The position numbers and the translations under genes are program-made. Shown piece after piece: positions 43,212 to 52,574 of a stretch of 64,000 bases of DNA (its first letter is position 1; every line of letters starts with the position of its first letter). The notes beneath the pieces are model-generated. The model worked only from the letters and a program-made list of their open reading frames with translations, was not told the DNA's origin and did not search any database. This DNA is from Planctomycetaceae bacterium (GTDB lineage: Bacteria > Planctomycetota > Planctomycetia > Planctomycetales > Planctomycetaceae): contig OMIV01000073.1 of assembly GCA_900299185.1 (NCBI GenBank), positions 1-64,000 on the forward strand, in the 5' to 3' direction.

Positions 43212-45257
43212 CTACTTCAGTTCCTTAATCCGAATGCGGCGGTATTCCATTTGGCCGCGGTCGGCTTCGAGGCCGATGGGGCCCGTCGGCGGGAGTTCGT
43301 TCGGGAATTTCAGTTCCTCGCCGTTGCAGGTGCAGGTCGCGACTTTGCCTTTCACGATGACTTCGATCTCGTTCCAGTCCTGCGGCTTGTAGTTCTTCAA
43401 ATCCTTGTACGGACCGGCGACCAAGTAGTCGCGACATTGAAGCTGCGGCTTCCTCAGGAAGATGCCGCTGTCGGCGTTGGAGCCGGCTCGGAATTCAAGC
43501 TTCAAGTGGAAGTCCGTCGGGAACTCGCGCGTCGTCCATAGCTGAGCGAGACCTTTGCCTGCATTCACGACGATGCGACCATCGCGCGCGGTGTAACGAC
43601 CGTCACTCGCACTGAGCATGTCTTTGAACTCGGGGCCGTTCGCGTAGTGCCAGCCGGTTAGATCTTTGTGATTGAGCAAGAACTCGAAGCCCTCTTCGAG
43701 CTTCCAAGCTTTGTCGCTTTGGAACGGCGAGGCGGGCAGACCGTCTTTGTTCCACAAGCTGCCCTCGGGGACGTTGACCCAGCCGTAGCGGACTTGAGTC
43801 GGCGCACTGACGGCATCGCTCGATACGACGACGGTGTCTCCGACGATCTCAGCCTTCGCGTCGACGAATTTCTCATCGGCACCGGCGATCGTGAACCCGG
43901 CCAGTGGAATCGGCGGCGCACCGACGAGCCGAGAACCCTTCGCGACCAGTCCGCTACCCACATGCTTGAACGTGAGCGTCGCTTTGTTGCCGCTGACCGA
44001 GATCGTGTCGTAGTCCGGTCCCGAGTATGTAGTTTTCTCTCCATAAGCCAGCGCGCGGGCTCCGAGAGCTAAGCGTTGAGCGACGGTCTTCTTGTCTTTG
44101 GGATGAATGTCGCTCGGATGTCCGACGTCGATCGTCACTGCCATCGCCGTGTTTTGAACGGTTTGCACGCTGAGCCGCTGAGCTTCACGAATCTCGGGCG
44201 ACATGCCGCCATGCGGCGTGATTTGCACGAAGAGGAACGGCACGTCGCCTTGTCCCCAGTTCTTGCGCCACGCGGTGATCATGGCCGGGAAGAGCGTTTG
44301 ATATTCCTTGCCGCGACCGGAGTTCGATTCGCCCTGATACCAAATGAAGCCCTTCATGCCGTAAGGGACGAGCGGTGCGATCGAGCCGTTGTAGAGGCCG
44401 AACGGACGGTTGTTGCTCGTTGACGGGTCTGCGGGAGCGACGGGCTTGCGAGGCTCAGGCTTGCCGTCGGCCTTAGCTTTCGCGGCCTCGGCTTCCCACT
44501 TCTTGAGTTGCTCGGCTTCGACCGCCTTGAAGCGTTCGAGCTGAGCCGGATAAGCCGCGACTCGCGCTGCTTGCTGCTCGATGAGCGGCTTGAGAGTGGG
44601 GTTCATTTCGAGGTCTTGCTTCGGCGTCCATGCTTCGGCAACGGTGCCTCCGACCGCCGACTTGATGAGCCCGACCGGCACGCCGAGCTTTGCTCGCAAC
44701 TCTTTGCCAAAGAAGTACGCCACTCCCGAAAAGCCCGGAGCGGACGTCGGACTATCAACGGCCCATGCACCGCCGATCGAGTCCTGCGGCGTATCGACGG
44801 CTCGTGCTTGAGCGTTGAAGAGTCGCAGATCCTTATCGCCCGCTGCCGCTGCTGCTTCAGGACCGCCGAGCGAGGCGCTCAAGGGCCAGCCCATATTGGA
44901 CTGCCCGCTACAGACCCAAACTTCGCCAACGAGGATATCTTTGATGCCGGCTGATTCGGACTCGGACTTCACGGTCAGTTCGCGACCTTCCGCCGATGCA
45001 GCCAGCGGATCAAGTCGCACCAGCCACTTGCCGTCCTTATCAGCGGTCGCGGCTTTCTCTTGTCCACCGAACGAGACTGTAAGCTTTGTTCCAGGTTCAG
45101 CCTTCCCCCAAACCGGGACGGCGAGATCTCGTTGCAGCACCGCATGATCGGTGAAGGTGCTCGCGAGCTTGAGCTTCTCAGCCGCGCTGAGCGACGGAGC
45201 CAGCATCCCCACGAGAGCCAGTGCTCCCAAGAATTGAGCGTATCGAGGCAATTTCAT
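43212..45257 (-). CDS. Sialate O-acetylesterase-like protein fused to DUF1080
   Basis: This 681-aa secreted protein has a signal peptide (MKLPRYAQFLGALALVGMLAPSLSAA). The SASA/DUF303 esterase domain carries the nucleophile Ser120 in SGQSNM, IWYQGESNSG and a C-terminal GHPSDIHPKDK that supplies Asp/His. A C-terminal DUF1080 domain (about 490-681) contains LLNHKDLTGWHYANG, FHLKLEFRAGSNADSGIFLRK and WNEIEVIVKGKVATCTCNGEE. It probably removes acetyl groups from sugars, with DUF1080 as a binding or second catalytic module in the periplasm. It begins at an ATG. Confidence 0.93.
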   Translation of the reverse strand: MKLPRYAQFLGALALVGMLAPSLSAAEKLKLASTFTDHAVLQRDLAVPVWGKAEPGTKLTVSFGGQEKAATADKDGKWLVRLDPLAASAEGRELTVKSESESAGIKDILVGEVWVCSGQSNMGWPLSASLGGPEAAAAAGDKDLRLFNAQARAVDTPQDSIGGAWAVDSPTSAPGFSGVAYFFGKELRAKLGVPVGLIKSAVGGTVAEAWTPKQDLEMNPTLKPLIEQQAARVAAYPAQLERFKAVEAEQLKKWEAEAAKAKADGKPEPRKPVAPADPSTSNNRPFGLYNGSIAPLVPYGMKGFIWYQGESNSGRGKEYQTLFPAMITAWRKNWGQGDVPFLFVQITPHGGMSPEIREAQRLSVQTVQNTAMAVTIDVGHPSDIHPKDKKTVAQRLALGARALAYGEKTTYSGPDYDTISVSGNKATLTFKHVGSGLVAKGSRLVGAPPIPLAGFTIAGADEKFVDAKAEIVGDTVVVSSDAVSAPTQVRYGWVNVPEGSLWNKDGLPASPFQSDKAWKLEEGFEFLLNHKDLTGWHYANGPEFKDMLSASDGRYTARDGRIVVNAGKGLAQLWTTREFPTDFHLKLEFRAGSNADSGIFLRKPQLQCRDYLVAGPYKDLKNYKPQDWNEIEVIVKGKVATCTCNGEELKFPNELPPTGPIGLEADRGQMEYRRIRIKELK

Positions 45258-46010
45258 CTGAGCGACGTCTCCTGAAATGCTGAGACGAGCCTGCGATCGA
45301 AGCGAAAGAACCTCGTCGAGCTCGCCTCATAGATGTCCGAAAAACACGTCAGGGAGTCTATGAGTCGATGATTGGAATAAACATCGACCTACGCGATCCC
45401 CGGCCACGCTCATCGCGATCACAGCCGGTCGTTGAGCAATCGAACGACCAGCAGGAACTGCAGCGGGACTCACCGTCGCTTCATCGCTCAACCCTGCCGG
45501 GAAGTCTTCCAATTGCTGCAACCGGTTAACTCACCGCGATGCTTCAGCAGCACGAGTTCGAGGCTCACAGCACGCCGATGTGTTGGAGGCCGCGCGACGT
45601 CATTGAGGTCGATTCAAACCATCCCCTGCCACAGTGTTGCTGTTTGCTAAGAGTCCACCAAAAGCGAGCAATTTGCAGCAACCGAGTTCTCGCTGAAATC
45701 CCTGATTTGCAGCAGTACGAAGCACTTTTGACGCTGTCCCAAGTCGGTTACTGGAGTTTTTGAGAATCCCAAAAATCCGTCGAAACTTTGTTCCGTCGAC
45801 TGTGTTCTTAGCGAGCCGAAGACAGACCGTCGCGACGTCTGAAGTCCTCATGAGTCGCTCAAGCATCCTCGTTTGAGGGATGCGATGGGCACCTCAATCT
45901 TCGGTATGAGCATCCCCTTTCTGCGGCTCAACACCTCTGCTTGAACCGCACGTCGCTACTGAGCATCCCGGTGCAAGTACGACGTCATCGAACCAAGAAC
46001 GGAACTGGTT
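45258..46010. other. Long intergenic region
   Basis: About 750 bp between divergent genes. Short frames here show no family resemblance. It should contain promoters for the acetylesterase fusion and for the di-haem oxidoreductase. Nothing else is seen. Confidence 0.45.
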
Positions 46011-47336
46011 ATGAAACTGACATGGGCTATCAACGCAGCCGCCTTGAGCTTGCTCTGTGCAAGCACCGCGTCTGCTCAATTCGCGTTTCCAAATCAACCA
46101 GCTCAAGTGGGCCAATCTGGTGCGGCACTCGCTCCCCTGCCGCCACCGATGAATCCTCCGCCCATGAATCCACCACCAACAAACCCCGCTCCCGCGCAAC
46201 CACCCATCACCAACCCACCAGCCTCTGGTCTGGGGTCAGCATTGCCTGGGCTGACAGCGGATCAACTCGCAGCCTTCAACGCTGGCAACGTCGACTTTCA
46301 AAAGGTTGAAACACCGGCCTCGGGTTTAGGTCCATTCTTCAACGATGCGTCTTGCGTTGCATGCCATCGAGCACCTGCACCGGGCGGCATCACTGGCGAT
46401 CCCAATCGACTGGTGACTCGTTTTGGCCGAACTACCAATGGCCAATTTGATGCCATGACGGAACTCGGCGGCAGCTTGTTGCAGAACCGTTCGATCGATC
46501 CGCGCTTCCTCGAAACCGTCCCAGCCTCAGCCACTATCACAGCTCAACGATTAACGACACCCGTCTTTGGATTGGGGTTGATCGAAGCCATTCCAGACGC
46601 CGCCATTCAAGCCAACGCGTCGGCAACCAAGCCTGACGGCGTACATGGTCGCGCCGCTGTTGTGTTTGATGTTGCGAGCGGCGTGAATCGAGTGGGCCGA
46701 TTCGGTTGGAAGGCTCAGCAAGCAACCATCCTCGCGTTCTCGGGTGATGCGTATCTCAATGAAGTCGGCATTACAAACCGACTCTTCACAACCGAAAACG
46801 CACCGAATGGAGACCTCGCGAAACTGGCTCAAGCCAATACACGAGTCACCATTCAAGGTCTGCAGGATCAACCCGATCCAGCAACTGGTCTTTCCAAGAT
46901 CGATCGAGTAACCGCGTTCATGCGTTTCTTGGCTCCGCCACCTGCTCCGACATTGTCGAACTCGGCGACTGCTGGTCAGGCCATCTTCACTCAGATCGGC
47001 TGCGCGGTCTGTCATACACCGTCGATGCAAACGGGACCGAGCCCCGTTGCGGCTTTGAGCCAGAAGCCGGTGCGTCTCTACTCGGACTTGTTGTTGCACG
47101 ACATGGGCACGTTGAATGACGGCATTGCTCAGGGCGCTGCAACAGGTCGAGAAATGAAGACAGCTCCGCTGTGGGGCCTGCGCTCGCGACCGCTGTGGCT
47201 GCATGACGGCCGAGCTCGCACCATCGTTGATGCCATCGTTGCTCATGACGGTGAAGGCGCACCTTCGAAGAATCGCTTCCGCAACTTGAACGCTACTCAG
47301 CGTCAACAGCTGCTCGACTTCCTCAACGCAATCTGA
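46011..47336 (+). CDS. Di-haem oxidoreductase (DHOR), putative peroxidase
   Basis: This 441-aa protein has a signal peptide (MKLTWAINAAALSLLCASTASAQ) and a Pro/Asn-rich spacer (about 43-70, with PPMNPPP repeats). The DHOR domain follows. First haem site: C115-x2-C118-H119 (GPFFNDASCVACH). Second: IGCAVCHTPSMQTGP. The typical C-terminal blocks DLLLHDMGTLNDGIAQGAA, TAPLWGLRSRPLWLHDGRARTIVDAI and AHDGEG are present. DHOR proteins are periplasmic c-type cytochromes related to di-haem peroxidases. Their natural substrate is often unknown. Confidence 0.92.
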   Translation: MKLTWAINAAALSLLCASTASAQFAFPNQPAQVGQSGAALAPLPPPMNPPPMNPPPTNPAPAQPPITNPPASGLGSALPGLTADQLAAFNAGNVDFQKVETPASGLGPFFNDASCVACHRAPAPGGITGDPNRLVTRFGRTTNGQFDAMTELGGSLLQNRSIDPRFLETVPASATITAQRLTTPVFGLGLIEAIPDAAIQANASATKPDGVHGRAAVVFDVASGVNRVGRFGWKAQQATILAFSGDAYLNEVGITNRLFTTENAPNGDLAKLAQANTRVTIQGLQDQPDPATGLSKIDRVTAFMRFLAPPPAPTLSNSATAGQAIFTQIGCAVCHTPSMQTGPSPVAALSQKPVRLYSDLLLHDMGTLNDGIAQGAATGREMKTAPLWGLRSRPLWLHDGRARTIVDAIVAHDGEGAPSKNRFRNLNATQRQQLLDFLNAI

Positions 47337-47429
47337 TCTCGATCGTACCTGTGTGAGGTCTGTTGATCGCAACATGACCAGAGAGGCCGCGAATGAATGA
47401 CTTCATTCGCGGCCTCTTCCATTTGCTAT

Positions 47430-48305
47430 CTACGAAGGATGCGCTGCCAACCACGCTCGGCCCAAGTAGCGCGGCAAGTCCGATGCAATCAGACTCGGCT
47501 GCGATAACTCTTTGGCTGCCAGATCACCGGCCAACCCATGCCAAAAGGCACCAGTCCGAGCGGCCTCAAACGGCGGCAAGCCTTGAGCCAATAAGGCAGC
47601 GATAACTCCGGTCAACACATCGCCGGACCCACCTGTCGCCATGCCGCTGTTCCCTGTCGTGTTTATTACAGACTGAGATCCATCGGTGACGAGAGTTTGC
47701 GGTCCCTTCAACAACACCACGCACTTCATTCGCTGAGCAAACTCGACAGCGACTTCTTCACGACGAGCTTCGATCTCTCCAATGCTCAATTTGGTAACTC
47801 GAGAAAACTCACCAGGATGAGGAGTGATGATGCGAGGGCCGGCTGCAGACCAACGTCCCGAGTCCAGAAGGGCTTGATCGCTCGCCAGCAAGTTGAGTGC
47901 ATCCGCATCTACAACCACCGGCTGAGGAGCGGTCGTCAAAAGCCGGTGTACGATCGACGTTGCTCCCAGCCCAGTCCCCATTCCAGGACCAACTGCGATC
48001 GCATCCTTGCCAACGGATGCTCGGAGAACTTCATCCACAGCAGAGACATCGAATTGCCCGGTCGCGCAGTCGTGGGGCAAACCCAAAGTGAGATAGCTCG
48101 GTTCGTAGCTGGCCACGACATCCTGAATGCCGCTGGGTATTGCCAGAAACACCAACCCAGCTCCCCCGCGTAAGGCCGAGACTCCGGCCAAGCATGCGGC
48201 TCCACTCATCCCTCGACTTCCAGCAACCACCAGCACACGACCGAACGTGCCCTTGTGGCCGTCACTGGGGCGTTCAGGAAAGACCGGCGGAGCCGTAACC
48301 AGCAT
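47430..48305 (-). CDS. nnrD: ADP/ATP-dependent NAD(P)H-hydrate dehydratase
   Basis: This 291-aa ribokinase-like protein corresponds to the C-terminal (NnrD/CARKD) domain of YjeF. It dehydrates damaged S-NAD(P)H-hydrate back to NAD(P)H. Motifs: HKGTFGRVLVVAGSRGMSGA, RGGAGLVFLAIP, AVGPGMGTG, PVVVDADALN, ITPHPGEFSR, VLLKGPQTLV and the nucleotide site NSGMATGGSGDVLTG. The epimerase domain (NnrE) found in E. coli YjeF is absent, so the epimerase is either separate or elsewhere. It lies 29 bp downstream of terC on the same strand. Confidence 0.94.
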   Translation of the reverse strand: MLVTAPPVFPERPSDGHKGTFGRVLVVAGSRGMSGAACLAGVSALRGGAGLVFLAIPSGIQDVVASYEPSYLTLGLPHDCATGQFDVSAVDEVLRASVGKDAIAVGPGMGTGLGATSIVHRLLTTAPQPVVVDADALNLLASDQALLDSGRWSAAGPRIITPHPGEFSRVTKLSIGEIEARREEVAVEFAQRMKCVVLLKGPQTLVTDGSQSVINTTGNSGMATGGSGDVLTGVIAALLAQGLPPFEAARTGAFWHGLAGDLAAKELSQPSLIASDLPRYLGRAWLAAHPS

Positions 48306-48334
48306 GGCAATCTCCCGCGAGGAACACGACGAGC

Positions 48335-49108
48335 TTAAGCACCACTCGCGGCTTGATGGCCAGCATGAGAATCCTGCTTACGAACTCGCATGTTGAGCAT
48401 CTCAACAATCAACGAGAACGCCATCGCGAAGTAGATGTAGCCCTTCTCAATGTGAGTCCCCACACCCTCAGCGACCAGCATCACTCCGATCAACATCAAG
48501 AAACTCAGTGCCAGCATCTTCAAGGTCGGATGCTTCGACACGAACGCACTGACTCGATCCGCAAAGAGCACCATCACACCCACCGCAATGATGACTGCAG
48601 TGATCATGATCGGCAGGCTGCCAACCATCCCAACGGCTGTGATGACCGAGTCCAACGAGAACACGATGTCGAGAATCGCAATCTGCATAACGACCGACCT
48701 CAACGTCACGTTGCCATGCACGGCGTGTTCGTGATGGCCTCCGGTCGTCTGCTCATGAATCTCTTTCGTGGTCTTGTAGATCAGAAACATGCCGCCTCCG
48801 AGCAGCACTAGATCCTTCCAAGACACAGTCATCAGCTCGTGATTCAGTTCTCCGCCGTGCATGAACCAAGACTCGGGCGCACCAAGACTCGTCCAAGTAA
48901 AAGCTGGCTCGGTCATGCCCATGATCCAACTCAATGAGCCCAGCAACAGCAGACGCGTGCCCAGAGCCATGATGAGCCCCAGCTTTCGTCCCTTGCTGCG
49001 TTGCTCTGGCGGTAATCGATCCGAGAGCACGGCAATGAACACGATGTTGTCGATGCCCAGCACGATCTCCATCGCGGTCAGGGCCAGTAATGCAATTGCG
49101 AGTTCCAT
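48335..49108 (-). CDS. TerC family integral membrane protein
   Basis: The ATG at 49108 gives 257 aa. A TTG five codons earlier is possible. Several membrane helices and the TerC marks are visible: MEIVLGIDNIVFIAVLS near the N-terminus and AILDIVFSLDSVITAVGMV in the second half, with acidic residues inside membrane segments. TerC-like proteins are linked to metal (Mn) efflux and, in some bacteria, to tellurite resistance. A His-rich loop (GGHHEHAVHG) lies between the halves and could bind metal. It probably shares a transcript with nnrD. Confidence 0.92.
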   Translation of the reverse strand: MELAIALLALTAMEIVLGIDNIVFIAVLSDRLPPEQRSKGRKLGLIMALGTRLLLLGSLSWIMGMTEPAFTWTSLGAPESWFMHGGELNHELMTVSWKDLVLLGGGMFLIYKTTKEIHEQTTGGHHEHAVHGNVTLRSVVMQIAILDIVFSLDSVITAVGMVGSLPIMITAVIIAVGVMVLFADRVSAFVSKHPTLKMLALSFLMLIGVMLVAEGVGTHIEKGYIYFAMAFSLIVEMLNMRVRKQDSHAGHQAASGA

Positions 49109-49534
49109 AGAGATGCAATCCAACCTTGTAGAAACGAGAGAACGAGCGGCGGACTGTAACCGTCAGCCGATGCTTGTCTGAAGACTGATTCAATCGGCCG
49201 CCCGTCAACGAATTGACTGACTACGAGATCACGGAAATCGGAGTCTCAATCAGTCGTGTTTTCATCTTCGCCGCTGATGGATCACGAGTTCCCAAAGGTT
49301 GCAGTTCGTTGCCAAAGTTCGACGAGGTGACTCGTTAGAGATGCGTTGAGATGAGACCGTTTCAAAACTCATCGAGCCAGTTCTTCCATTCAGCCAACGC
49401 ATGAGATCGGCAATCGGCTGTCAACTGGCTCAGGTTGGCCTCGCTGATGCAGTCCGGTAATTTGAGATGCACCTCGCCCGGAACCCCACCACTTCTCGCC
49501 TCGTGTCTTGCCTCTCGTGTGGATCGGCTTTGCC
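49109..49534. other. Intergenic region between divergent genes
   Basis: About 425 bp between terC and a DUF1501 gene, with promoters expected for both. No repeat or RNA gene was recognised. Confidence 0.45.
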
Positions 49535-50959
49535 ATGCTTAATCGTCGTGAGTTACTCCGCCGCAGTGGAATCGGAATGGGTGCCCTCGGCCTGATGGGC
49601 GTGATGTCTGACTCTGGTTCGCTGGCGGCATTGGCTAAGGAATCCGGCGGTCCGTTGAATCCATTGGCACCTAAGTTTCCTCACTTCGAACCGAAGGCCA
49701 AGCGGATCATTCACCTGTTTGCGAACGGAGGACCATCGCACGTCGACTCGTGGGATGAAAAACCAAAGCTGCGACAATACCACGGCCAGAAGCTCCCCAC
49801 CGAGAATCTGCGTACCGAGCGTCCAACCGGTGCGGCATTCGGCTCACCGTTCCTCTTCCGTCCTTATGGAGAGAGCGGCATTCGAGTCAGCGACTTGTTC
49901 CCCCACACGGCTAAGTGTGTTGATGACATTTGCGTCATTCGCTCGATGCATGCCGACGTTCCCAATCACGAACCGTCGCTGCTGCTGTTGAACTGCGGCG
50001 AGCCCCGGCAGGTCCGACCATCCATGGGGTCGTGGCTGACTTACGGCTTGGGTAGCGAGAATCAAAACCTGCCCGGCTTCATCGCGATGTGCCCTGGAGG
50101 CTATCCGATTCAGGAGTCGCAGAACTGGCAAGCGGGCTTCTTGCCTGGCGTCTATCAAGGCACATATCTCGACACGAAACACACCGAGATCGACAAGCTG
50201 ATTGAGAACATCCGCAACGACTCACTGTCCGAGCGCAATCAGCGAAGGCAGCTTGATCTGCTAAAGATACTCAATCAGCGACATCTCCAACAACGCGGCT
50301 TCGATCCTCAATTGGAAGCTCGGATTGAATCCTTCGAACTGTCATTTCGCATGCAGACAGAAGCGGCAGAGATCTTCGACGTAAGCCACGAACCCAAGCA
50401 CATTCTCGACATGTACGGCCCCGGTACTCAGGCGCGACAGATCCTTATCGCGCGGCGACTCATCGAACGAGGAGTTCGGTTCGTGCAGGTCTGGCACGGT
50501 GATGGCCAACCGTGGGACAACCACGATGACATCGAGGTCAACCACAAGCGTCTGGCGATGCAGTGCGACCAAGCGATCGGTGCTCTGCTAACTGACTTAA
50601 AGCAGCGCGGGTTGCTCGATGAAACGCTCGTGATCTGGGGCGGCGAGTTTGGCCGAACCCCTGTTGTTGAACTTCCGAAGCAAGGTTCGAATGCCGGCAA
50701 GATCAACGGCCGCGATCACAACCATTGGGGCTACACGACCTGGATGGCTGGAGGCGGTGTGAAAGGCGGATATGTGCACGGAGCGACCGACGAGTTCGGC
50801 TTCAAAGCCGTCGAAAAGCCGGTGCATGTGCATGACCTGCAAGCCACGATCATGAAGCTCATGGGCTTCGATCATGAACGCTTCACGTACCACTACGCAG
50901 GGCGCGACTACCGACTGACGGACCTCTACGGCAAGGTGGTCAACGAGGTCATTGCCTAA
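49535..50959 (+). CDS. DUF1501 family protein with Tat leader (second copy)
   Basis: The ATG at 49535 gives 474 aa and puts a twin-arginine leader at the start (LNRRELLRRSGIGMGALGLMG). Family features: FANGGPSHVDSWDEKP, IRSMHADVPNHEPSLLLLN, RPSMGSWLTYGLGSENQNLPGFIAM, RFVQVWHGDGQPWDNHDDI and the C-terminal IWGGEFGRTPVVE...GRDHNHWGYTTWMAGGGVKGG. It is a predicted periplasmic metal-dependent hydrolase relative of unknown substrate. It lies tail to tail with a third DUF1501 gene, 100 bp away. Confidence 0.9.
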   Translation: MLNRRELLRRSGIGMGALGLMGVMSDSGSLAALAKESGGPLNPLAPKFPHFEPKAKRIIHLFANGGPSHVDSWDEKPKLRQYHGQKLPTENLRTERPTGAAFGSPFLFRPYGESGIRVSDLFPHTAKCVDDICVIRSMHADVPNHEPSLLLLNCGEPRQVRPSMGSWLTYGLGSENQNLPGFIAMCPGGYPIQESQNWQAGFLPGVYQGTYLDTKHTEIDKLIENIRNDSLSERNQRRQLDLLKILNQRHLQQRGFDPQLEARIESFELSFRMQTEAAEIFDVSHEPKHILDMYGPGTQARQILIARRLIERGVRFVQVWHGDGQPWDNHDDIEVNHKRLAMQCDQAIGALLTDLKQRGLLDETLVIWGGEFGRTPVVELPKQGSNAGKINGRDHNHWGYTTWMAGGGVKGGYVHGATDEFGFKAVEKPVHVHDLQATIMKLMGFDHERFTYHYAGRDYRLTDLYGKVVNEVIA

Positions 50960-51059
50960 GGTCGAGCAGGAACTCGACGACAGCCTCACTGAATGGCGAA
51001 ACCAAAGACGGCAACTTCAAACCGATCGTGAGTCTCATGCCACTGAAGTCAGTGACGGA

Positions 51060-52406
51060 TTAAGTACACAGCTCGTGAATCGGTGTGGGATCGCTGACGA
51101 GGTGCGATGGACGCCCCTGAGGGGTGTAAAGAATCTTGTCAGGATCGATGCCCATCTTGGTGTAGACGGTTGAAACAAAGTTCTCGGGCGAGAGCACTCG
51201 TTCGACAGCCGAGTAGCCGTTCTTGTCAGTCGCCCCGACGACCGCTCCACCAGGAGTACCACCGCCAGCCATCAGCACTGACATCGCGTTGGACCAGTGA
51301 TCGCGTCCCGCTTTGCTTTGTCCCGAGAGTGTCGAAATCTTGGGAGTTCGACCGAACTCGCCCAACGCCAACACGAGCGTCGACGACAGCAGACCTCGCT
51401 CTTCAAGATCTTCAATCAACGTCGCGACGGTGTTGTCCCACTCCGGCAATCGTTTCGCGCAGGCACCAAAGAGATCCGCATGATGGTCCCAGCCGCCGTC
51501 GTACAACGTGACGAAAGGCACGCCAGCTTCGATCAAGCGCCGCGAGAGAAGTGCTCTTTGTCCGAATGAGTTGCGACCATAGCGATCACGAACTTGGTCG
51601 GGCTCTTTATGAATGTCAAACGCAGCTTGAGCCGCTGGCGACGTCACCAAATTGAAGCCCTGACGGTAATACTCATCGAGTCCCAGCACGGGATCGCCCG
51701 CAGCCTTTTCATTGATGCGCGGTAGCTTGTCGATCAGCTTGCGGAGATCAGACCGATGTTGGAAATCGTCGTCTGTCAGCCCCTTGGGAAGAGCAACGTC
51801 GCGGACTCGGAAGTTGGCGCCGTTGGGATCATCACCAACAACGAAGGGTGCGTACTTGGCTCCGAGAAAATTGGGGCCGCCTGAACGCGACATCGACGGC
51901 ATCGAGAAGTACGGCGGCAAACCGTTGTTCTTGCCGACTTCATGCGCAACCACCGAACCCATGCTGGGATGGAAGCTCACAAACGCGCCGCAACCGACCG
52001 GAATGCGTGGCGGAGCGCCGGTCATCATGTAGTGGTTACCGGCGCCGTGATTGCCTTGGTCGTGCCGAATCGAGCGAATCGTCGCAAACTTATCGGCGAT
52101 GCTCGCCAGTCGCTTCATGTGCTGTGAGAAGTGAACCCCGGGCAACTTTGTGTTGATCGCCGAGAACTCGCCGCGAATCTCTGCGGGAGCATCCATTTTT
52201 GGATCCAGCGTCTCAAAGTGAGTCGGCCCTCCGTCCATCCAGACCAGTACCACACTCTTTGCCGTCGCCAACCGACTTTGATTGGATTCATCTCCAGCCG
52301 CTCTCATTCGGAGAGCGTCGACAAGTCCCATTCCCAACCAAGAGCCGAGTCCAAGCTTCAAACAATCTCGGCGAGATACGCCTTCGCAATTGGTCCAAGT
52401 CGGCAT
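51060..52406 (-). CDS. DUF1501 family protein with Tat leader (third copy)
   Basis: The ATG at 52406 gives 448 aa with a twin-arginine SRRDCLKLGLGSWLGMG. An upstream TTG would add 18 residues before it. Family blocks: VVLVWMDGGPTHFETLDPKMDAPAEIRGEF, IRSIRHDQGNHGAGNHYMMTG, HPSMGSVVAHEVG, PFVTLYDGGWDHHADLF, LALGEFGRTPKIS and GRDHWSNAMSVLMAGGGT. It is closer in pattern to the copy at 3528 than to that at 49535. It lies downstream of treZ on the same strand, with a gap of about 168 bp. Confidence 0.9.
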   Translation of the reverse strand: MPTWTNCEGVSRRDCLKLGLGSWLGMGLVDALRMRAAGDESNQSRLATAKSVVLVWMDGGPTHFETLDPKMDAPAEIRGEFSAINTKLPGVHFSQHMKRLASIADKFATIRSIRHDQGNHGAGNHYMMTGAPPRIPVGCGAFVSFHPSMGSVVAHEVGKNNGLPPYFSMPSMSRSGGPNFLGAKYAPFVVGDDPNGANFRVRDVALPKGLTDDDFQHRSDLRKLIDKLPRINEKAAGDPVLGLDEYYRQGFNLVTSPAAQAAFDIHKEPDQVRDRYGRNSFGQRALLSRRLIEAGVPFVTLYDGGWDHHADLFGACAKRLPEWDNTVATLIEDLEERGLLSSTLVLALGEFGRTPKISTLSGQSKAGRDHWSNAMSVLMAGGGTPGGAVVGATDKNGYSAVERVLSPENFVSTVYTKMGIDPDKILYTPQGRPSHLVSDPTPIHELCT

Positions 52407-52574
52407 GATTTGAGCCTCGGCGGGTTGAGTAGGTGGGATGTTTGCAGATCGGTCAAGCAATCGGTCAGGCCAGTATCGAGACGACCGGAGTGACTCGCAA
52501 GTCCTATCAAGACAAGCTGATCAATGTCAGTCCACATACCATCGGCAATCGAACGCGGACGTCTGCGACCTCTA

